Positions 56,154 to 64,000 of a stretch of DNA of 64,000 nucleotides are shown here, piece by piece. The stretch's first letter is position 1; the number at the start of each line of letters is the position of its first letter. Source of the DNA: Talinum fruticosum (Eukaryota > Streptophyta > Magnoliopsida > Caryophyllales > Talinaceae). Location: assembly GCA_021018815.1 (NCBI GenBank), contig JAITYX010000102.1, positions 1,240,001 through 1,304,000 of the forward strand. The letters run 5' to 3'. A model generated the notes under the pieces. That model was not told the origin of the DNA and did not search any database. It saw nothing but the letters and a program-made list of their open reading frames with translations. The position numbers were made by a program, and so were the translations under genes.

Positions 56154-57233
56154 CCCTTTTCAATTCACCACTATCGCATCAAGAGATCCGGATACGAGAT
56201 CCGAGATCAGCAGGTGGGACAACCTAAAGGCACGAATCACGTTTTCAAAACGGCCTATTTTATTTTATGCTTTCTTAAGTGCTTTTATATTATTGATTCA
56301 AAATGTATCACTTTTAATTCCTCCTTGACCGATGTAATCTCTTTATTTTCCGCTTTCGTTTCACTGGACCCTTTCTTTCTTTTTCGCTTTTACTTTCTTT
56401 AGCACTTTCTTTACTTTCCACCTTTATCGTTTTCATTAGCTATGTTTTGGTTGCTTGTAGTTCTTTTTCACATATTGTCTCTTGCTTGTGTTTTACATTA
56501 TTTAAAATTCACTACCCGAACTAGTAATGGCTTTCTTCGGATGGCGGAAAGAAAGGGTTTGTCCTAATGTTTCATACCCTTGCCCCGAATCCGATTCTCG
56601 GTTCAAAGACCGATGAAGTCATTTTTAGCCTCTTCTTGTCTTAGTTCTCCCATACTAAGATTGGAAGAGAAAAATTTTTATTTTGTTTTTGTTACTTTTC
56701 TTTCCTAAAAACATTCACTTGGTGACTCCTCTTTTCGTTTACTTATATTCAAATTTGCATCTTCGTATTTTCTAATTGCGGGAAAGATGATATCGGGTTC
56801 CGAATCAGGCCACTGGGTAGAGACCGAGGCTCGTTTCACCAGCCACGGCCTCCGGTCGGCGCCCGACTTCCCTCGGTGTCGGCCACGACCAACATCGTGG
56901 TTAAGTGGTGGTGGCTTCGGTCTATATTGGTATTTTCACACCAATCTGGCCCTAAAGCCTCACGGCGGATTCATAACCCTAATATCGTTTATTGGTTAAT
57001 TAGAAAATAACATCCCGAGACTTCTTAAAACAATCGAGTAAAATAAAATGGTTAATAAAACTGCTATTCAACTTTACCTAATAAGATTTAATAAAATTTA
57101 AAAATCTTAATAAATGGTACATCCCAGCATTCCAAAATCGACTTTGTAAAACCATCTTGAAAATCAAGCTTTAAAAAGAGACCTAACACAAGTGGGAAAG
57201 CTCGGCGGGCCCCTGCTAACTGTGGTTCCTACG
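56154..57233 (+). repeat. Tat/Ogre-like 5' LTR, right part
   Basis: Continues the LTR interrupted at 42977: CCCTTTTCAATTCACCACTA, then GGCGGAAAGAAAGGGTTTG near 56545 and the end GTGGTTCCTACG. With the left part the LTR totals about 2.09 kb. The Tat primer-binding site follows. Confidence 0.88.
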
Positions 57234-57235
57234 AG

Positions 57236-57253
57236 TGGCGACTCCACTGGGGA
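57236..57253 (+). other. Tat primer-binding site
   Basis: TGGCGACTCCACTGGGGA, two bases after the LTR end; better preserved than the site at 24717. Confidence 0.8.
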
Positions 57254-58736
57254 TAAATCATTTGTTAAGAAGGCAAAACTTGAAAATTTAAGTAGTGTGT
57301 TTTAACGATGTGCTTGCATTAGACATCCCACATTTAGCAAACTTTGAATTAGTTTAAATACTATTTTGGACCACTAGGAAAACTTTATTGTACCCCCTGT
57401 TTACCCTTTTTGGAGAGAGGCTCCCACTAGTTCCTATAGGCGGGCCAAACTAGGCTTGATTGCCCGAGGAAACGGTACCTCCTCCCTCGTAGCACGCCAT
57501 CATGGGTTAAACCTTTTTGGTTCATTGAGAGGCACCGGAATTTTTGTTGGTATCCTTATCCGTGCAACCCATGGGGGACAAAATTTCGGACTACGTATGT
57601 TTGAATGTTTGAATGAGTGTGTTTTTTTTTTTATAGATTTAATCTTCTGCCTGTGAGCCTTTAGGGATAGGTGAGGAGCGCTGAATAATCCTTGCATGGG
57701 TGTAAAAATAAAAAATCAAAATAAAATTTTGAGTCGGTCCAATTATGTGCATTTTAGCCAAAAATCCACTTTTTTTTCTCTCTTAAGTTTGGTCCATTCA
57801 TTTCATTTTGCATTAGCCCAAGACAAATATCATCTCGAGAATAGGTGAGTCCAATCTTGTATTTCATTCTTTCATTAGCCAAAAATAAATTTCATCTCAA
57901 TTAAGGTGTTCATTCATTTTATTTTTTGCATTCCTCTTTTTGCATTTAGCCAAAGTCAAAATCATCTCAATATAAGTGAGTACATATTTGCATTCCTCTT
58001 TTTGAATTTAGTCAAAGTTAAATTCATCTCAATTAAGGTGAGTTCATTTATTTCATTTTGCACTGGCCAAAAATAAATTCATCCAAATTAAGGTGTCCAT
58101 TCATTTTATTCTTGCATTAGCCAAAATTAAATTCATCTCTAATCCGGAAAGTGTTTCATTTGCATTAGCCAAATTAAAATTCATCTCTAATTAGAAAAGT
58201 ATTTCATTTGCATTAGCTAAACAAAAATTCATCTCAGATTATATGAGTCCGCTTTGCATTTTCATTTCTCATTTAGCCAAAACAAATTCATCTTCCATTA
58301 GGAATAATCATCTATGCATTTCGAGTTCTACATTAGCCAAATCATAGAATCATCCTAGATTAAGTCATGAGCATCATTGCATGCATTATATTCCATTTGT
58401 TTTGCATCCCCTTATGTGCATCCAAATAAAAGAGCATATCATTTTCTTCTCTCTTAGGATTAGTCTTCATCGGGTCAAGAACTTAAGCCCCATCTCCCTA
58501 AAAGTTCTTCCACGAGCCAATCTTTAGCGTACTCTTTTGGAGTATAGGATAAGGAAATCCTATGCAAGTCGGGAATCTTGGTGCGAAGCCTATAAGAGGT
58601 AAGAGATCTACTTCAACACTAACATGGTCAACACCGATACGTCCCACATTAGCACGTACCACACCAGTACGTCCAACATCTTTACTTATGACACCGAGTA
58701 CACCGCCCAAGGTCAAAACACAATCCTCCTCCAAAA
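57254..58736 (+). other. Tat element 5' leader
   Basis: Non-coding leader colinear with 24735-26184. It includes GGCGGGCCAAACTAGGC near 57440, a GGGATAGGTGAGGAG block near 57663, tandem repeats 57745-58345, and repeated ACACC(G/A)ATACGTCC-type pieces at 58630-58690. Confidence 0.75.
57745..58345 (+). repeat. Degenerate ~50-60-bp tandem repeats in Tat leader
   Basis: About ten irregular copies with TTAGCCAAA, AAATTCATCTCAATTAAGGT and TTTCATTTTGCA. Homologous to 25285-25800 but with different copy order. Confidence 0.75.
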
Positions 58737-59530
58737 ATGGCCAATCAGCCGGAGCAAACTCCGCTCATGACCTAGTTCAAGGTGTCCGTTTGCTAAGCTA
58801 GAAGCTAGGCTTGATACCGAAGATAAGATAATTGAGTTTGTATTTGAATCCATTGGTCTCATTCGCAAAGAACTGGAGAGGAAATCAAAGTCCAAAGGGA
58901 AAGAAAAGAAGGAGAAGGATCCCGCCCGAACCTCAACCCAGGCCTCAATTCGATACAAGAAAAGATTAGATAGAGAAGATGTTGCGAGAGTCATCAATGT
59001 TCAGCCACCACTATCCGGCCCGGGGATTAACTTCAATCCCTAAAGGCAAGCTACCCCCTAAATTTACCATGCCTAACATCAAGTTTCATAGAACGGAGAA
59101 CCCTCACCATCACGTGAGTAACTTTGTGGGGGCGATGACTTTGAAGAATGTACCAAAAGACACTTATCACATCATCTTCCCTGGACATTTGACACGGATG
59201 TCATGAAGTGGTACAGTGTTATTGACCCACGTAAGGTCACAAACTAGCAAAATCTTTACGAGGAGTTCTTACACCAATACTTCTACAATACTGATCTACC
59301 CGTCACTCTTCGGGATTTAGAATTGATCAAGTAAGGAGACGATGAGAGCTTCAATGACTTCCTTACTTGCAAGAGGGCGACAACCGCCCACATAACCAAT
59401 CGACCATTTGAGAAGGATCGGGTCGAATCGTTATCAAGAACCTACAACCTGCCTATCATCAACACCTGAAGTTCTTGCCTATCATGAACTTCAAAGCACT
59501 CGGAGACGCCGATACGCTCATAGAAGAAGA
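58737..59530 (+). pseudogene. Tat/Ogre-like gag
   Basis: Starts MANQPEQTPLMT with a coiled-coil-like N-terminal part, then the Retrotrans_gag core: FTMPNIKFHRTENPHHHVSN and FVGAMTLKNVPKDTYHIIFP (59062-59180), KWYSVIDPRKVTN, YEEFLHQYFYNTDLPVTLRD and ESFNDFLTCKRATTAHITNR (59207-59405). It forms the capsid lattice in active relatives. Frameshift and stops occur (a stop at 58776, a shift near 59205, TAG at 59248, TAA at 59333). No pol follows; the sequence passes straight into 3' non-coding sequence. Confidence 0.85.
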
Positions 59531-60604
59531 GTAGACATCTGACTAGAAGACCATCCAATGAGCCCACTACTCATCAAGGATGTGAATAAAGACTACATTT
59601 CGCTTTTTTATATCTATTCTATGTCGCTATTTTCTTTGTCCCTTTTCTTTATCCATTGTATTTCCTTTTCCCCGTCTTCCAAAAATAAAATAAAAAAACC
59701 AAATAAGCTATTCCTTTTGAACTACGAAGGCCCGATTTCCATTATAGTGGATACGTAGGAAGCCCATGAAGTCCAGCTCCAAACCCAATCTTGATCCTAG
59801 TTTCCATTTCCAATCTCCCAAATTCAAAGCCACTTTACCTTACTCCAAAAGAGTAGAAACCTATTAGGAAAATACATCAAATCATTAAGAAGCATGCCAG
59901 TCAAATTCAGCATCAAACTGTTAGTAGCATGATTCACCATCGAGTAGCGATACATCGCAGTTCGCGCGACCTACCCTTCTTTACGCTTTACTTTAGGGAG
60001 TAAAGGCTAAAGTGCAATTTGATCTTTGTCTTTTTGAACTTTTTGCATCATCTTAATAAAAGAATGCATTTGTTCTTATAATAGAGTTTTGCATACATCT
60101 CCATGAGTAAAACTCCTAAAAATACAAAAAATTAAATCACAAAGCACCCTATAAGGAATTATTCAATCAAGCGAGCATCGAGCATCAAGCAGCATCAAGA
60201 AGCATCGAGCATAGGATCAGCATCAAGGAGGTCACCGACACCCTCACCTTCAAAGAGAATTTTCCGCGCCATTAGCTAATCAAAGGTCACCACTACTCTA
60301 ACATTCAAGAAGAGCTAGACATAAGCAACCAAGAAGAACGTGGGGGCTCAAGATCGAAAGGGTTATACAACCACAACAACTCCAAGAATACTCAGGAAGA
60401 GACACAAATCATATACCTTACAAAGGAGCTATTAGCATACAAAGTAAAAGCTCAAATTTCGAATGAGGCAAATCACCTCATGGAACATCATATTTTCAAG
60501 CAAGCGGACTTCAGGTCATCCAACGACCAAGTCTAGGCAACAATTTCTACATAAAGATAAGCATCCGTTCCTATTCCGATGAAAGTAGATAGAAGTTAAA
60601 TCTC
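59531..60604 (+). other. Tat 3' non-coding region after gag
   Basis: Contains TTTTGAACTACGAAGGCCC near 59716 and GGATACGTAGGAAGCCC at 59747-59764, motifs that typically lie downstream of pol in Tat-type elements. Pol is therefore absent between gag and this point. Repeats of ATCGAGCATCAAG occur near 60175-60215. No gene seen. Confidence 0.65.
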
Positions 60605-61038
60605 GGGCCCAACGATCGGTCAACGTTCAAACACAAATTAGTCAAGTTTCGGGCCCGATGAGCGGTCAAGGTTCAAACACAAATCAGTAGAGCTTCGAGC
60701 CTAGCAGAGGTCAAGGTTCGAGCACAACTAAGTCGAGCTTCAGGCCTAACAGCGGTCAAGGTTCGGACATAACTCGGTCGAGCTTCAGGCCCAACAGGTG
60801 GTCAAGGTTTAGACACCTCAATCGAGCTTCGAGCTTAGTAGCGGTCAAGGTTTAGACACAACTCGGTCGAGCTTCGGGCCTAGCAGTGGTCAAGGTTCGG
60901 ACATAGCTTAGTTAAGCTTTAGGCCTAACAACGATCAAGGTTCAAACATCATTCCCTCCGTCAAGCTTTTGGCCCAACAACAGCCAAGGTTCGGACACCA
61001 CACTAAGGCTTTAGGACCACACCGTGGCCAAGTCGAGG
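60605..61038 (+). repeat. 45-bp minisatellite in Tat 3' region
   Basis: About nine and a half copies of a 44-50-bp unit starting GGGCCYAACAGCGGTCAAGG and ending TCGGTCGAGCTTC. Unit starts are near 60605, 60651, 60697, 60742, 60787, 60831, 60876, 60921, 60971 and 61013. Related unordered pieces continue to ~61300. Confidence 0.9.
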
Positions 61039-61502
61039 AATACTCGAAACATGATCCGGTTACATCTTCACATAACACTTGAAACTATTTACATTCGATT
61101 ATTAACTAACAAAACTATTAGTGCAGAAAATTTCAGCCAAGCTTCCCCATGGGTCAAGGTCAAGATACCCTTAACCAAATCCCCAGTGGTCAAGTTCAAG
61201 CACCCCAGCTGGACTTCGGACTTTACTACTCGAGTCAAGATCAAGCTCCCGCCAAGCTTCGGACTAAGCACATGATCAAGTTTGAGCACACCAATTTGAA
61301 CTTAAGGTCTCTAAACGACCAAGTTCAGGAATCAATAACTCGGACTTTAGACTTCATCAGTCAAGTCCAGGCCCATCAAAAGCTACTTAACTTCGGATGC
61401 ATCAATTCAATCAAATTCTAAAACAATGCTAGTACCGGGTAAGTACCCTTTAGAGTCTACTTTGACCTTCATCTTTTAAACTCGGTCAATGTAGGGGCTA
61501 AC
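61039..61502 (+). other. Tat 3' internal end with polypurine region
   Basis: Diverged copies of the GTCAAG/AGCTTC motif, then GGTAAGTACCCTTTAGAGTC near 61439 and GTAGGGGCTAAC at 61491-61502, the purine-rich primer immediately before the 3' LTR. Confidence 0.75.
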
Positions 61503-61512
61503 TATAGACACC
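61503..61512 (+). repeat. First 10 bp of Tat 3' LTR
   Basis: TATAGACACC, the LTR start with TG changed to TA. The rest of the LTR resumes at 63116 after a Copia solo LTR. Confidence 0.85.
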
Positions 61513-63111
61513 TGAAGGTTTGCTCTTGGAGAAGTTAAGTCACCCTAGAGGTGGGGTGAATAGGGTGATGGAAGATTTTTGAGAAAATCAAACTCTTTCG
61601 CATAGAATAGAGAGAGAAACAGATTCCGAGTCTAGATTGGACTCAAAAAGTATGAAATCGGATTTACGTGGAAACCCTCCCGGGGCGGAAAACCACGGAC
61701 GAGTGTCAATCCAGACACCAAGTCAAATTCACTAATTGAATCCTCAATTATAATGAATATGACTACCCAGATTTGTTCCCAAACAAATCTATTATAATTT
61801 TCCCAGGCTCGAATTTACCTTATCCGATCGACCTAGTACTTCCAAGTTGAAGTTACCTTATCAACTTGGGATCCTCCAATTTTTCCTAGGGTTAGAAGTT
61901 CCCTTATCTAACCTGGTACTTCCAAACCGAGGTAACCTTTACGAGTTTAAGACAACCGAGTTGAGGTAACCTTTACAACTCGATCGGAGAGAAAGTGTAA
62001 AAGAGTAGTAAGAATTGCAATACAATCGACTCGGAAAAATACAACTCGGAATATTAGAATTACGAGTTTAGGAGTTGTATGCTAGAGAAGATGTTCAATA
62101 TGGTCTCTCTTTTTCTTCCATTCGTCGATTGAAATTTTGTGCTAAGGCTTATATAAATAGTCTCGCCTTGAAGAGATAGCCTTTGAGCCTCCAACGTCTT
62201 TCTATTGAAGTCATGCCGAGTCAACTAGCCGTTGTAACGGATAGTCCGAGTCACTCAGATTTCTGGACCACCTAGAAATAGACGTTGTGCATTGGTCCTA
62301 GCTTCCAACAACTCTTTTTCCAGCTTTTTAAACTGGAAGAGCATAACGAAAAGACCATTAGACTCGAAATAAAATATTACCCAAAACAGATCACGAGACA
62401 AGGTCGTCGGTAAGTTTTGAGCTTTTCTAGAAATTCTAACTTTTTGTCCGGCGAGTGCTTTAACGGTCGAAGCCTTTTGTTTTTGCTTTTTCTTCAGATA
62501 ATTGACATTAGAAAAACCTGCAAAAACATTAAGCACAAATGGTTCTCAAAGTATAAATATACTTTGGTCCATAAATAGATAAGGATTAGTCTAAATAAAG
62601 TATTTAATGACTAATTACCTTAATCTATTAATCTAGAATATTTCAAATCTAATATTCAATATACTCAGATTCCAAATATGGTAAAACTCACAAATAAATC
62701 ATTCAATCATAATGGGCACAAGAGTTATATAGGCATTTTACAATTACGCATGATTAAACAAATAATAGCATAGGCAAACTAAATGTCTAAGTCCGACTAA
62801 GTGGGTCGAATCCGAGTTCCGAGTGGGTCGAATCTGGTTCCGAGTGGGTTAGACTTAGTCTGTCATAACTAACTCGGATTCTACTTTCTAAGTCCGAGTC
62901 TGACTTGGTGGGTCGGACTTAGTCGGATAATCTTAATATACTTAAGTCCGAGTTCAGTCAAGAATAAGTCATATTGAAATGATGAATTATAAAGCATATG
63001 ACTTAGTTAAATGAATTTCTTTTAGAATGTTTCTTGCTTTATCCTAAATTTAGATGAATGCATGAAATCAAAACACATTCAAGGGGTTAGTCATTCATAC
63101 CCGAGTCTTCA
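61513..63111 (-). repeat. Copia solo LTR, antisense
   Basis: 1599 bp; plus strand TGAAGGTTTGCTC to GAGTCTTCA. Both flanks are the same Tat LTR (TATAGACACC to the left, TAAAAAGTGTC to the right), so nothing but one LTR lies between them. Target duplicate ACACC on the left, ATCC on the right (one base lost, one changed). It contains duplicated pieces GGTACTTCCAA/GAGGTAACCTTTAC (61850-61980) and a short GAGTGGGTCGAATC repeat (62800-62850). Confidence 0.9.
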
Positions 63112-64000
63112 ATCCTAAAAAGTGTCATTCTTTTCTCTGTTTTTTATTTGTTGGCCCGATGATGATAATCTCGAGTCCTGTTTGAGGATTTGGATCTTGG
63201 ATTGTGTTTGATTGGTGTGATGTAAGCTAGTAAACCACAAAGAACCTCTAGCACCACATAAATAGCCTTCGCCTTGGGTCGATCCAAACATCCCCTTGTC
63301 TTTTGGGCGATCCAAAACCGGGCCAAGCCTTCAGAGACAACGGAGTTCAATGCTATGTGCCGGAAATCCCAAGTTCGAGAATACGCATTTTGCTTCAAGT
63401 ACAACCGGACAAGGAGTCGAAGACCTCAAGACGACGTTAGACGTTGCATTTCATGATCACGAGAATCAAAGTGCTGCGTTTAAGCCCTAAGATAGTCCAC
63501 CCAAGACTAGGAGCCCACAATCTCCTTGAGAAGCCCAACACGGTTGGGTGCTGCCTTTAGAAACCATAATGAAATGCTGTGTTTTGGATATGGAATCCCG
63601 AGATAGCACGCTAGGGCACGAAACCCTAGAAAGCCCAACGTGGCCGGCGTCTTCTACCCTGCGTTTTGCCTCAAAATGCTACATTCTAGCCTCGCAGACT
63701 CCTAGGGTAAAACGCTAGGGCACAAAACCCTAGATGTATAGCGGTTGGCCCGCACTCGCATCCCTCTATTTACCCGGTTCTATTCGGCTTTATCATTTGC
63801 TTTATCCGACCTTATCACTTTTATCCCGCCCGATTTTTGTCTGTCGCTTCGGACAGCTGGCTGAGCATAAACCTAGGTCATTCCTTGACCTCACCTATGC
63901 CTATAAATAGAGAGCCTTGGCTCTCATTCTACATGGCTTCCTACCTTAACCTCACGCTGCTAAAATATGTCTAAAAGCTACCGAATACTCCCATCCGTAT
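63112..64000 (+). repeat. Tat 3' LTR, continuing past window end
   Basis: After the ATCC target remnant, TAAAAAGTGTCATTC at 63116 is colinear with 41974 onward through TTGGCCCGATGATGATAATC, ACCACATAAATAGCC and a TATA box at 63902-63910. It is truncated only by the window edge. Confidence 0.9.
63902..63910 (+). promoter_or_regulatory. Tat LTR TATA box
   Basis: TATAAATAG followed by AGAGCCTTGGCTCTCAT, with an intact dyad. Confidence 0.65.

Overview
The window is plant nuclear DNA. It is an angiosperm-type heterochromatic block made almost entirely of nested, decayed LTR retrotransposons, plus one CACTA DNA transposon and one small MITE. I found no intact host gene, no rRNA or tRNA gene and no CRISPR array. 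The organism class follows from the element types: a Sirevirus-like Ty1/Copia element with an envelope-like ORF, Tekay/Del-like chromovirus LTRs of about 3 kb, Tat/Ogre-like Ty3/Gypsy elements with a TGGCGACTCC primer-binding site and an antisense gene, a CACTA element and a TTA-flanked Tourist-type MITE. The species cannot be read from this. All coding regions are pseudogenes.

Layout, left part. 1-6605 is a head-to-tail array of six units of about 1.03 kb. Each unit is the last ~430 bp of a Copia LTR, the primer-binding site and the first ~520 bp of gag. 6606-13952 is the body of that Copia element (gag, zinc knuckle, protease, integrase, RT, RNase H, envelope-like ORF). It is followed by LTR 13953-15478, a second copy of the element tail, and LTR 16278-17758. 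17759-21345 is the 3' end of a Tekay-like chromovirus (integrase C-terminus plus LTR). 21346-22787 is an antisense internal fragment of a related non-coding element; a MITE (21746-22194) is inserted in it.

Layout, right part. A Tat element (LTR 22788-24715, leader, gag start) is cut by a minus-strand Copia LTR and tail (26540-29400). That Copia is cut by a minus-strand Tat element (LTR 29401-31345, 3' region, a plus-strand antisense gene region 31944-35300, integrase end 38640-38899). The minus-strand Tat carries a solo chromovirus LTR (35494-38530) and is interrupted by a CACTA element (38900-40447). The CACTA is followed by a minus-strand Tat LTR (40448-41963), which is interrupted by a gag-only Tat element running from 41964 past the window end. 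That last element carries a three-LTR tandem chromovirus derivative (42978-56148, TSD AAAAG) in its 5' LTR and a solo Copia LTR (61513-63111) in its 3' LTR.

The most notable structures are the LTR-gag tandem array whose six copies share one in-frame stop, the LTR-internal-LTR-internal-LTR element inside a single target duplication, the intron-containing plant-mobile-domain gene antisense to a Tat element, and a nest that reads as up to eight layers deep and makes checkable predictions about the sequence right of the window. Nothing here looks like a new defence or metabolic system; the interest is in genome structure and retroelement evolution.
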